Source of the DNA: Candidatus Rokuibacteriota bacterium
GTDB taxonomy: Bacteria > Methylomirabilota > Methylomirabilia > Rokubacteriales > CSP1-6
Length of the DNA stretch: 64,000 bases
Assembly: GCA_003220685.1 (NCBI GenBank)
Contig: QHTE01000063.1
Coordinates: forward strand, 31,150-95,149
Direction: 5' to 3'
The notes under the pieces were generated by a model, which saw nothing but the letters and a program-made list of their open reading frames with translations, was not told where the DNA came from and did no database searches. This document shows positions 8,990 to 16,213 of the stretch, piece after piece; positions within the stretch are counted from its first letter, which is position 1; every line of letters begins with the position of its first letter. Both the position numbers and the translations under genes were made by a program.

Positions 8990-10108
8990 ATGCGGATCGA
9001 AACGGTCGCGGTCCACGCCGGCACGCGCGTCGACCCCGGCACCGGCGCGGTCACACCGGCCATCCACGCGTCGACGACCTTCGAGCGCGATCCGGACGGC
9101 TCGTACCCACGCGGCTTCCTCTACGCGCGCAACAACAATCCCAATCGCGAGGCGCTCGAGGAGTGCCTGGCCGCGCTCGAGGGCGGCGCGGCGGCGGCCG
9201 CGTTCGCCTCGGCGTCCGCGGCGACGTCCGCGATCCTCCTGGCGCTCGAGCCAGGCGACCACGTCGTCGCCCCGATGGACGCGTACCACGGAACTTCGCG
9301 GCTCCTGCGCGAGACCTTCGCGCGCTGGAAGCTCGACACCACGTTCGTCGACATGACCGACCTCGCCGCGGTGCGCGCCGCGATGCGGCCGAGCACGCGG
9401 CTCGTCTGGGTGGAGACGCCGTCGAACCCGCTGTGGAAGATCACCGACATCGCGGCGGTCGGCGAGATCACGAGGCGCGCCGGCGCCCGCTACGTCTGCG
9501 ACAACACGACGGCGACGCCGGTGCTCCAGTCGCCGCTCGCGCTGGGCGCCGACCTAGTCGTTCACGCGACGACGAAATACCTCGGCGGCCACGGCGATGT
9601 CCTCGGCGGCGCCGTGGTGTCGAAGGCCCCCGACGAGCTCTTCGAGCGCATCCGCGCGGTGCAGGCCTCCGCGGGCGCGGTGCCCTCGCCGTTCGACTGC
9701 TGGCTCGTGCGCCGCGGGATAAGGACGCTCCCGTACCGCGTGCGCGGCCACTCGGAGAACGCGCTCCGGGTCGCCACGTTCCTGCACGACCATCCGAAGG
9801 TGGAGGCCGTGCACTATCCTGGGCTGCCGACCCACGCGGCGCACGACGTCGCCCGACGTCAGATGACGGCGTTCGGCGGGATGGTGTCGGTCCAGGTACG
9901 CGGGGATCGGGCTCGCGCGATGGACGTCGCCGCGAAGCTCCGCGTGTTCACCCGCGCCACCAGCTTCGGCGGGACGGAGAGTCTCGTCGAGCACCGCGCG
10001 TCGATCGAGGGCGCCGGCACCCGCACACCGGAGAATCTCCTCAGGCTCTCGATCGGTCTCGAGCACCCGGAGGACCTGATGGAGGACCTCGAGCAGGCGC
10101 TGTCGTGA
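8990..10108 (+). CDS. Cys/Met-metabolism PLP-dependent enzyme (cystathionine gamma-synthase/lyase type)
   Basis: 372 residues. ATG at 8990 preferred over a GTG at 8981 because GGGGAGG sits about 8 nt upstream of the ATG. The PLP-binding Lys196 is in TTKYLGGHGDVLGG, and the start VAVHAGTRVDPGTGAVTPAIHAST is diagnostic of the family. Members make or break cystathionine, O-acetylhomoserine or methionine; sequence alone does not choose among them. It follows the flavoprotein by 1 nt. A methionine-linked reaction would suit the one-carbon theme of the window, but that is inference. Confidence 0.88.
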   Translation: MRIETVAVHAGTRVDPGTGAVTPAIHASTTFERDPDGSYPRGFLYARNNNPNREALEECLAALEGGAAAAAFASASAATSAILLALEPGDHVVAPMDAYHGTSRLLRETFARWKLDTTFVDMTDLAAVRAAMRPSTRLVWVETPSNPLWKITDIAAVGEITRRAGARYVCDNTTATPVLQSPLALGADLVVHATTKYLGGHGDVLGGAVVSKAPDELFERIRAVQASAGAVPSPFDCWLVRRGIRTLPYRVRGHSENALRVATFLHDHPKVEAVHYPGLPTHAAHDVARRQMTAFGGMVSVQVRGDRARAMDVAAKLRVFTRATSFGGTESLVEHRASIEGAGTRTPENLLRLSIGLEHPEDLMEDLEQALS

Positions 10109-10118
10109 GCACGGCACT

Positions 10119-10173
10119 GCGCGCTGCAGGCCGTCGCGGGGCTGGGGCCCCGCCGGCCGAGGCGCGCCTATGA
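10119..10173 (+). repeat. GC-rich intercistronic repeat, diverged copy, with ATGA junction
   Basis: The gap between the PLP enzyme and the next SDR resembles the 62-nt units at 19901-20024: GCTGCAGG, then a GGGGCCCC-centred palindrome, then CCGAGGCGCGCC and a stop. A mini-ORF from GTG 10105 (overlapping the upstream stop) runs through it and ends [20 protein letters not shown], with TGA at 10171-10173 overlapping an ATG (ATGA). The translated tail matches the tail encoded by the other copies, which makes chance similarity unlikely. Confidence 0.5.
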
Positions 10174-10193
10174 ACAAACCAGGGGAGGGGCCG

Positions 10194-10931
10194 ATGAGCC
10201 TGAGTGGGCGGGTCGCGCTGGTCACCGGAGGCGCGCGCGGGATCGGGCTGGCCATCGCGCAGCGGCTGGCCGCCGACGGCGCGCGCGTCGCGCTCGTCGA
10301 CCTGGACAAGTCGGCGGTCGAGGCGGCGGCCGGCGAGGTCGGCGCCGCGGCGCTGGCGCTCGTGGCGGACGTGACGCGCACCGACGACGTGGAGCGGGCT
10401 GTCGGCGCGACCCACGCGCGCTGGGGGCGGCTCGACATCGTCGTGAACAACGCCGGAATCACCGGCGGCTCGAAGCTCACCTGGGAGCTGACCGACGAGG
10501 ACTGGAACCAGGTCATCGCTTGCGATCTCACCAGCGTGTTCCTGGTCTCGCGCGCGGCGGTGCGCCTCATGCTGCCGCGGCGGAGCGGACGCATCGTCAA
10601 CATCGCGTCGATCGCCGGCAAGGAGGGCAACCCGACGCTCGTGCCCTATTCGACGGCGAAGGCCGGCGTGATCGGATTCACGAAGGCGCTCGCGAAGGAA
10701 GTCGCCGGCCACGGGATCTTCGTGCACGCGGTGGCGCCCGCCGTCATCGGGACCGACATGGTGAAGCAGATGTCGAAGGAGACCGTCGACTACCTGGTCG
10801 CGAAGATTCCCATGGGCCGGGTCGGACGTCCCGAGGAAGTGGCGGCGCTCGTCGCCTGGCTCGTCTCCGACGAATGCTCGTTCTCGACCGGCGCCGTCTA
10901 CGATCTCTCGGGCGGCCGGGCGACGTACTGA
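10194..10931 (+). CDS. Short-chain dehydrogenase/reductase, FabG-like
   Basis: 245 residues. ATG at 10194 chosen because AGGGGAGG lies 5-7 nt upstream; the in-frame ATG at 10170 overlaps the preceding mini-ORF stop and would add 8 residues. Motifs: TGGARGIG, NNAG, Ser in NIASIAG, YSTAKAG. Resembles FabG but sits with catabolic genes, so a hydroxyacyl or polyol dehydrogenase is more likely than fatty-acid synthesis. The last 34 nt overlap tail-to-tail with the NUDIX gene on the other strand. Confidence 0.88.
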   Translation: MSLSGRVALVTGGARGIGLAIAQRLAADGARVALVDLDKSAVEAAAGEVGAAALALVADVTRTDDVERAVGATHARWGRLDIVVNNAGITGGSKLTWELTDEDWNQVIACDLTSVFLVSRAAVRLMLPRRSGRIVNIASIAGKEGNPTLVPYSTAKAGVIGFTKALAKEVAGHGIFVHAVAPAVIGTDMVKQMSKETVDYLVAKIPMGRVGRPEEVAALVAWLVSDECSFSTGAVYDLSGGRATY

Positions 10932-11440
10932 AGCAGGGTCAGCTTCGAGACCGACTCCGTGATGTCGCCTTCGATCGCCATGCGGATGGCCTCCTCGAGT
11001 GACACCACCCGCCGCTCGATGCACTCGTCCTCGTCGGCGGGCAGGGGATCGTGAGTCAGCCCATAGGCGGCGTAGCAGTGCGCGATCTCGTCCAGGTAGG
11101 CGTTCGACGGGTAAAAGGTCGTCAAGAACTCGAGCCGCTCGGCGCGGTAACCGGCCTCCTCGCGCAGCTCGCGCTGCGCGGCGGCCCGGGGATCCTCCCC
11201 GGGCTGGGCGCCGCCGCCCGGTAGCTCCCACGAGATCTTGCCGACGAGGTGGCGATACTGACCGACGAGCAGGACCCGACTCGGCTCCACGAACGGGAGC
11301 ACGCCGACCGTCACGCCGACGGCCAGGACGGGATAGACGATCTCCTGGCCGTCCGGCAGCCGCCAGGCGTCTTCCCGGAGCGTGAGCTTGCCCCGAGTGT
11401 AGAGCGCCGCCGACGACAGGCGGGTCCAGGCCGCGTTCAC
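10898..11440 (-). CDS. NUDIX hydrolase, ADP-ribose pyrophosphatase type
   Basis: 180 residues from a GTG. The NUDIX box is complete: GGGAQPGEDPRAAAQREL continuing with REEAGY, giving the REXXEE metal site. The flanking LVGQYRHLVGKISWELPGG is typical of ADP-ribose or sugar-nucleotide pyrophosphatases. It would hydrolyse ADP-ribose-like compounds to AMP and a sugar phosphate. It is divergent from the small gene at 11467, with only 26 nt between the starts, and it overlaps the SDR end by 34 nt. Confidence 0.88.
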   Translation of the reverse strand: MNAAWTRLSSAALYTRGKLTLREDAWRLPDGQEIVYPVLAVGVTVGVLPFVEPSRVLLVGQYRHLVGKISWELPGGGAQPGEDPRAAAQRELREEAGYRAERLEFLTTFYPSNAYLDEIAHCYAAYGLTHDPLPADEDECIERRVVSLEEAIRMAIEGDITESVSKLTLLQYVARPPERS

Positions 11441-11466
11441 CGCCCTATGATATCGTAGGGAACGCG

Positions 11467-11697
11467 ATGGCCCGTGACCGACAGGTCGACGCGCTGCTGA
11501 AGAAGCTCTTACAGACGATCGAAGCCTCGCTCGCGGCCGCCGACGCGGCCCGCGACGCCGTCCAGGAGATCCTCCGCCGAGGCGCCGACACCGGCATCTT
11601 CTTCGCCGGTAGCAAGAAGGGCGTCACGGTCTCGTCCGAGCTGACGACCCAGGACAAAGAGTTCCTCCGGGCGGTGTCGATCAAGCCCGACCGCTGA
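11467..11697 (+). CDS. Small hypothetical protein
   Basis: 76 residues, ATG start. An amphipathic N-terminal helix rich in Ala, Leu and Lys (residues 8-40) is followed by a Gly-Ser-Lys turn and a short polar tail; no membrane segment, no Cys. I do not recognise the family. The gap to the next small gene is 5 nt, so both are probably co-transcribed. A TATGAT stretch at 11446-11451 could serve as its -10. Confidence 0.65.
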   Translation: MARDRQVDALLKKLLQTIEASLAAADAARDAVQEILRRGADTGIFFAGSKKGVTVSSELTTQDKEFLRAVSIKPDR

Positions 11698-11702
11698 GTG
11701 GT

Positions 11703-11939
11703 ATGCGGCTTCTTCCGATTCTTCTGCTCCTGGTCGTGGCCGTCGTGTTGCTGCTTCCGCTGCTGAGTCGCATCCGGCTGTCGGCGCCCCGCGCCCGGCG
11801 CACCCTGCCCGACGAGCTCGTGAAGGACCCGGTCTGCCAGACCTACGTCGTGAAGTCGCGCGCCGTCCGGCGCACGGATGCCGGCCAGGTCCGATACTTC
11901 TGCAGCGAGCAGTGCGCCCGGCTCGACACCGGCGCCTGA
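11703..11939 (+). CDS. Small membrane-anchored YHS/PP0621-like protein
   Basis: 78 residues. N-terminal hydrophobic anchor (about residues 2-24, leucine/valine rich) and a C-terminal cysteine motif: DPVCQTYV near residue 42 and YFCSEQC near 66. That pairing matches small proteins with a degenerate YHS/TRASH-like metal site (the PP0621 group). Probably sits in the inner membrane with the Cys domain exposed, possibly handling a metal ion. The function is not known from sequence. 5 nt after the previous gene and 10 nt before the methyltransferase. Confidence 0.72.
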   Translation: MRLLPILLLLVVAVVLLLPLLSRIRLSAPRARRTLPDELVKDPVCQTYVVKSRAVRRTDAGQVRYFCSEQCARLDTGA

Positions 11940-11949
11940 CGCGCCTGGC

Positions 11950-12825
11950 GTGAGCCCGCGCGAATCCCAGAGAGCGGCGGCCGCCGGCCGCCGCCCGCGC
12001 GGGCCGGACCCGCATCCGGACCCCTGGCGCGATGCGGACGGCCAGACCAACGTCGACGAGATGGCGCGGAGCCTGGAAGCGCGCGGCCGGACACCCGCCC
12101 ACATGCGGTTGCGCCGGCGCTTCCTGCGATTCGTGCCCATCGGTCCCGGCGAGCGCGTGCTCGAGGTGGGGTGCGGCACCGGCGTGGTCGTCCGCGACCT
12201 CGCCGCGCTGGTCGGGCGCCGCGGCCAGGTGGTGGGAGTCGACGCGAGCCGCCGTCTGCTCGAGCGGGCTCGCGTGCTGTGTCGCGAGCGCGCACGCAGC
12301 GCGCGCATCACACTCCGCGTCGCCGACGGCGCGAGCCTTCCGTTCGCCGCGAGCCGCTTCGACGCCGCGCTGGCGGTGACCGTCATCCTGCACGTCGCCG
12401 ATCCGCTGCGGGTCGCGCGCGAGATGGCGCGGGTCACGCGGCCGGGGGGTCGCGTCGGCTTGCAGGACCAAGATTTCGGCGTGATCGCCGTCACCCATCC
12501 GGATCGCGCGCTCACCGAGCGCCTCATGCGCGGGGTGGCCGAGCGCGTCTACGCGGAGCCTCACAGCGGCCGGCGGCTCCCGGGCCTGCTGCGCGCCGCC
12601 GGTCTGGTGGACGTCCGCCTGCTGACCGACGTCTACCAGGACACGACGCTCGAGCCGTGGACGAAGACCTTTCTCGAGCGGCGCGCCGAGCGGGCCGTCG
12701 GCTTCGGCATCGTGGACGTCGCGACCGCCGAGCGATGGCTGGAAGGCTTCGGCGAGGTCGTGGCGGCCGACGCGTTCGTGCTGACGTTGAACTACTACGG
12801 CGCCGTCGGGGTGAAGCCGCGATGA
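11950..12825 (+). CDS. Class I SAM-dependent methyltransferase
   Basis: 291 residues. GTG at 11950 chosen because it lies after the stop of the upstream gene; an in-frame ATG at 11878 would overlap that gene by 62 nt. Motif I VLEVGCGTGVVV near residue 70, the acidic GVDAS of strand 2, and VTRPGGRVGLQD support a Rossmann methyltransferase (Methyltransf_11 type). The substrate is unknown. The first 40 residues are basic, Pro-rich and probably disordered. The stop overlaps the ATG of the M28 gene (ATGA). Confidence 0.85.
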   Translation: MSPRESQRAAAAGRRPRGPDPHPDPWRDADGQTNVDEMARSLEARGRTPAHMRLRRRFLRFVPIGPGERVLEVGCGTGVVVRDLAALVGRRGQVVGVDASRRLLERARVLCRERARSARITLRVADGASLPFAASRFDAALAVTVILHVADPLRVAREMARVTRPGGRVGLQDQDFGVIAVTHPDRALTERLMRGVAERVYAEPHSGRRLPGLLRAAGLVDVRLLTDVYQDTTLEPWTKTFLERRAERAVGFGIVDVATAERWLEGFGEVVAADAFVLTLNYYGAVGVKPR

Positions 12826-13736
12826 GCCGGTTGCGGATCGCTCTGCCGCTCGCCGCCATCGTGCTGACCTGGCTCCTGCCGCTGGGCGCGCAGGAGATGC
12901 GTTTGGCCCCGGTGTTCGACGGCGGGGCCGCGCTGCGGCACATCGAGCGGCTCGTCACCATCGGCCCGCGGCCGGCAGGATCGCCCGGCGCGGTGCGGGC
13001 ACGCACGTACATCGTCGGAGAGCTGCGCCGCGCCGGCGTTTCCGTCCGGGTCGAGTCGTTCGACGCGGCGACCCCGCACGGTCGGCTCCCGATGGCCAAC
13101 ATCGTCGCGACCGTTACGGGGCGCCGCAAGGACGTGATCCTGATCGGCGGCCATTACGACACCAAGTGGTTCCGCGAGATCGAGTTCGTCGGCGCGAACG
13201 ACGGCGGCTCGAGCGCGGGGCTCCTCATCGAGCTCGCGCGCCGTCTGCACGCGCGGCCCCACGAGTACACGTACTGGATCGTCTGGTTCGACGGCGAGGA
13301 GGCCAGGGAATCGTGGACCGCGACCGACAGCCTCTACGGCTCGCGGCGGATGGCCGCCGAGCTCGACAAGGCGCGGCAGCTGCCGAGCGCGGTGATCGTC
13401 GCCGACATGATCGGCGACCGCAATCTCGGCATCCAGCGTGAGGCGGCGTCGACGCCGTGGATGAACGACGTCATCTGGGCGAGCGCCGCCCGGCTCGGGT
13501 ACACCGCGCACTTCCTGCCGGACTCGCTCGCCGTCGAGGACGACCACGCGCCCTTCATGCGCCTGGGGATTCCCGCCGCGCTGCTGATCGACTTCGACTT
13601 TCCGCCCTGGCACACCGCCGCCGACACGCTCGACAAGGTGTCCGCGCAGAGCCTCGAGATCGTGGGCAAGGTGCTCCTCGATGCCTTGCCGGGGATCGAG
13701 GAGGGCTTGAGCCGCTCGCGCGGAGGGCGCCCGTAG
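12822..13736 (+). CDS. M28 family, glutaminyl-peptide cyclotransferase-like exported protein
   Basis: 304 residues with an N-terminal signal peptide (hydrophobic core to about residue 24). Beyond the M28 fold, the details match glutaminyl cyclase: GGHYDTKWF, Asp127 in GAND, Glu159-Glu160 in WFDGEEA followed by DSLYGSRRMA, VADMIGDRN, EDDH at 239-242, and His264 in PPWHTAADT. In animal glutaminyl cyclases the equivalent Asp/Glu/His bind one zinc and the remaining acids catalyse ring closure of N-terminal Gln to pyroglutamate. All are kept here, so activity is likely, though an aminopeptidase remains possible. Probably periplasmic or secreted. Confidence 0.82.
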   Translation: MSRLRIALPLAAIVLTWLLPLGAQEMRLAPVFDGGAALRHIERLVTIGPRPAGSPGAVRARTYIVGELRRAGVSVRVESFDAATPHGRLPMANIVATVTGRRKDVILIGGHYDTKWFREIEFVGANDGGSSAGLLIELARRLHARPHEYTYWIVWFDGEEARESWTATDSLYGSRRMAAELDKARQLPSAVIVADMIGDRNLGIQREAASTPWMNDVIWASAARLGYTAHFLPDSLAVEDDHAPFMRLGIPAALLIDFDFPPWHTAADTLDKVSAQSLEIVGKVLLDALPGIEEGLSRSRGGRP

Positions 13737-13748
13737 CGCGCCCGAAGG

Positions 13749-13754
13749 TATAAT
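13749..13754 (+). promoter_or_regulatory. Consensus -10 TATAAT, leaderless spacing
   Basis: A perfect TATAAT in the 24-nt gap before the AhpD-like gene, ending 6 nt before its GTG. No convincing -35 at 16-18 nt upstream. The predicted transcript would start at or next to the GTG, so translation would be leaderless. Confidence 0.55.
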
Positions 13755-13760
13755 CGGGCC

Positions 13761-14303
13761 GTGCCGCGCGTGAGAGAGATCGACGATCCTGGAGGCGATC
13801 CGCTCCTGACGGAAGCGTTCGCGAAGGAGACCGACACCTTTGGCTTCGTCCTCAACACGACGAAGATCCAGGCGCACACGCCGGGGATCATGAAGGCCGC
13901 CAAGCAGCTCTCGGCGGCCGTCGAGCACTCCGGCCTCCTGCCGCCGCAGCTCCTGTCGCTGGTCTACCTGCGCGTCGCCCTGATCAACGGGTGCCCGTTC
14001 TGAATCGACATCAACGCATCCAGGGGGATGCGAGCGGGCGCGACGGAGGCGAAGATCGCCGAGGTCGCCACGGCGCCGACCAGCGAGCTCTTCGACGAAA
14101 GCGAGAAGGCGGCGCTCGAGTACGCCGAGGCGATGACGTTCACTGACCGGAAGGTCGGCGAAGATCTGTTTGCGCGCGTGCGCGCGCATTTCGCCGAGGC
14201 GCAGATCGTCGAGCTGACCGCCGCCGTGGCGCTCGAGAACTTCCGCTCCAAGTTCAACGTCGCCCTCGGCATCGAGGCGCAGGGGTTCTGCCTCATCAAG
14301 TAG
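13761..14303 (+). CDS. AhpD-like (carboxymuconolactone decarboxylase family) probable selenoprotein, CxxU
   Basis: One frame of 180 residues interrupted by a single TGA at 14001-14003 (codon 81). The upstream part ends RVALINGCPF and the downstream part continues IDINASRGMRAG, which together form the AhpD active-site region where CxxC is expected. The TGA stands exactly at the second Cys, giving C78-P-F-U81. A hairpin with bacterial SECIS geometry follows the TGA (separate entry). Both halves are well conserved in style, with no other damage, and the frame runs on to FCLIK. AhpD-type proteins are thiol peroxidases or reductases. The usual His four residues after the second Cys is Asn85. GTG start, leaderless -10. 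Alternative: a simple Cys-to-stop mutation. Confidence 0.82.
14004..14032 (+). promoter_or_regulatory. Putative bacterial SECIS element after the in-frame TGA
   Basis: A perfect 7-bp stem CGCATCC (14015-14021) / GGATGCG (14026-14032) closes a 4-nt loop AGGG (14022-14025). The loop begins 18 nt after the TGA and has G at its second position. These values fall within the published bacterial SECIS model as I recall it (loop 3-14 nt, G in the first two loop bases, stem 4-16 bp, 16-37 nt from UGA). It would bind SelB and direct Sec insertion. Confidence 0.68.
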
Positions 14304-14729
14304 TGGCGTGTGCATTCCGCCCCGTCGTAGCCGGCGACGCTGAAGAGCGCCGGCGTGCCGGGTTTTCCCCTCCCCAGTATCAGGTTTTTCCCCAGTGTGC
14401 AGCCGATTCGATGATCGCTAGCCTACTGGTGGCAGTCCGCCCAAAGTAAGAAGCGCACCGGCCATAAGGCCGAGCTTGTGACGGCGTGCGGTGTCGGGCG
14501 CGATCGGATTCGACCGGACGGTGGCGAGACGGAGCGGATTGCCTCGAGTGGCTTGCCTTCAGCCCTCCTTCGTCTTCAAAACCTCGTGGCCCAAGGGAGC
14601 AGCCAGAGTCGTCGGATCGCTGACTCAGCCGAGAAGAGCCGCAGGGCGCTCATCCGGAGCCACGTCCTTGTCACGATGAGTCTTCAGAGACTCCGGTCAA
14701 GCGATGGCGCCTCGAAGGAGGGAGGGACG
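14304..14729. other. Intergenic stretch with one hairpin, no gene seen
   Basis: 426 nt between the selenoprotein gene and the GIY-YIG-like gene. A 7-bp stem GCCGGCG (14330-14336) / CGCCGGC (14348-14354) is followed by a short TTTTCCCC run and could be a weak terminator. A second small hairpin GGCC-ATAA-GGCC lies near 14461-14472. In-frame extension of the downstream gene back to 14478 is possible but its composition is not convincing. No tRNA or other RNA gene was recognised. Confidence 0.5.
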
Positions 14730-15023
14730 ATGTCGTGGATCAACCCAACTCGTTATCCGTTCACGCAGAGATCCGTCGTCGTGAACGCGCCGATGCAATC
14801 GGGCGTCTACGCGCTCCACAATGGGATCAGATGGATCTACGTTGGTGAGACCTCGGACATTCTCGCCCAACTGGTCCAGCTTCTGAACGGGGACAATGCG
14901 TTCCTCACGGTGTTCAGGGACTTGACGTTCAGTTACGAGCTTCTTCCCGAGGTGACACGGGCGTGGCGGCGGGCTGAACTGGTCCGGGAGTTTCGGCCGA
15001 TCTGCAATGCTCAGCTGGTCTAA
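14730..15023 (+). CDS. Small GIY-YIG-like protein
   Basis: 97 residues. ATG at 14730 is preceded by a GGAGGGAGGGA ribosome site. The pattern SGVYALHNGIRWIYVGETSD gives GVY, about ten residues, then YVG, the first two strands of the GIY-YIG fold. The Arg that follows YIG in active nucleases is not at its usual place (ETSDILAQL), and the domain is minimal, so nuclease activity is doubtful. It stands alone, not in an operon, and no mobile-element context was seen. The role is unknown. Confidence 0.7.
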   Translation: MSWINPTRYPFTQRSVVVNAPMQSGVYALHNGIRWIYVGETSDILAQLVQLLNGDNAFLTVFRDLTFSYELLPEVTRAWRRAELVREFRPICNAQLV

Positions 15024-15261
15024 AGCTGGCGAGCAGGCAACCGAGCCCTTCACCTGAGCGAGCTGACCGCCGATCTTCTCAGAGGCGTACGCACCTCTGC
15101 CGTCGCTGTCGTGATCTCACTCCGCGCGGTCGCACTCACCTCCTAGGGTTGCGCGGTATTGCCAGCGGAGGCGCGACGCTGGGCGGAGGCGCTACCAGAG
15201 GGAGCGGCGCAAGGCGCACCGTCCAGCGGACGATGCGTCCGGCCTTCGCGCTCGGAAACGC

Positions 15262-15615
15262 TCAGAATTTCTTCGGCGCCTCCTCGGGTGGGGCCGGGGC
15301 TGGCACGCGCTGGCCCAGGGAGAGCCGAGTCAGAATCTTGTCTCCGTTCTCTTCCCGGTACATCGCAACCACGAGCATACCCTCGCCGAGGACTCCGGGC
15401 CGCAGGCGTGACCCCGGCGGCGTCAGCAACGTCGTGCCGTCCTTGAGCGTGAGCTGCGTCCCCGATTCGTCGACGCTCTGCACCTGACCGACCAGCACTT
15501 TCTCCTCCGCTTGCTCCCGTTCCGGCGCACCTGCGCCGCCGGTCGTCTGACCGATCGCGAACGCCGGGGCGAAACCAATGGTGAGGACCAGCCCCGCGAG
15601 AATCAGTTTCTTCAC
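15262..15615 (-). CDS. Small exported DUF1344-like protein
   Basis: 117 residues from a GTG at 15615 that has AGGAGGG 5 nt upstream on its strand; a longer frame upstream has no support. A clear signal peptide (KKLILAGLVLTIGFAPAFA) is followed by a small beta domain, VLVGQVQSVDESGTQLTLKDGT, with a GMLVVAMYREENGDKILTRL end. This resembles periplasmic DUF1344-type OB-like domains. The C-terminal tail is Pro/Ala-rich. Flanked by unrelated genes with more than 200 nt on each side. Confidence 0.72.
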   Translation of the reverse strand: MKKLILAGLVLTIGFAPAFAIGQTTGGAGAPEREQAEEKVLVGQVQSVDESGTQLTLKDGTTLLTPPGSRLRPGVLGEGMLVVAMYREENGDKILTRLSLGQRVPAPAPPEEAPKKF

Positions 15616-15838
15616 TAGACCCTCCTGTGCCGCGGGCACGCTGCGGCGATCGTTGATGCCTCGATCGTTCACGACTATTGATGCCCCCCATTCGACGTGT
15701 GAATCCAGAGGGGCAATCCTGCAACGCGGGATCGGGGCTTTCCTCTCCCCCGGCAGGCGGTCTAGCGGACTCACGCGAGCCGCCTGGCCGCTTTCGCTGA
15801 GTTGCGTCCGCTCCGACGATCTGCCACGATCTGCACAC

Positions 15839-16213
15839 GTGCGCTCGACCGGGCCTCAGCTCCTTCCCGTCCCGATGTTCTTCGGCTCGTTCGCCTGGTC
15901 GTTCGTGTTCGTGAGCCTGCCCTTCCACATCCAGCGCGTCAGCACCCTGGAGCCTGCGGCCACCTTGCGGTGGACGGGCTGGATCGTCGCCCCCGTGTTC
16001 CCCCTGATCGTCTCTCGAGTCGTCCAGCACGCGGGCGGCTCGGCGATCGGAGTGATCAACGCGGCGCGCATTGGCGCGGGCTTCCTCGGGCCGGTGGCCG
16101 CGACCACCTTGCTCGCCTGGACCTCGCCCGCCGTCGTCTACTTCCTGCTGGCGTCGGTCGGTCTGGCGTGTGTGCCCCTCGTCCGGATGCGCGAGGCCGG
16201 AGCGCGGGCGTGA
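15839..16213 (+). pseudogene. Remnant of an MFS transporter with a large internal deletion
   Basis: About 124 residues in one open frame from GTG 15839. The first part (PVPMFFGSFAWSFVFVSLPF, then HIQRVSTLEPAATLRWTGWI) reads as the start of an MFS protein through helix 1 and the first loop. It then jumps to AARIGAGFLGPVAATTLLAW and YFLLASVGLACVPLVRMRE, which read as the last two helices. About 280 residues of the middle are missing, joined in frame near WTGWI/VAPVFP. A transporter cannot be built from this. The stop overlaps the GTG of the ABC ATPase, so translation through it may still be used for coupling. Confidence 0.6.

Noticed and set aside
14028..14303. Separate small gene starting at ATG 14028
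   Set aside because: Same frame as the upstream half, no ribosome site, and it would begin inside the AhpD active-site segment. A read-through Sec protein explains both halves better.
14355..14480. tRNA or small RNA gene in the non-coding stretch
   Set aside because: No T-loop motif, no acceptor-stem pairing of tRNA length and only short hairpins were found.
14478..14729. N-terminal extension of the GIY-YIG-like gene to 14478
   Set aside because: The added residues show no domain or conserved character, and the strong ribosome site lies directly before ATG 14730.
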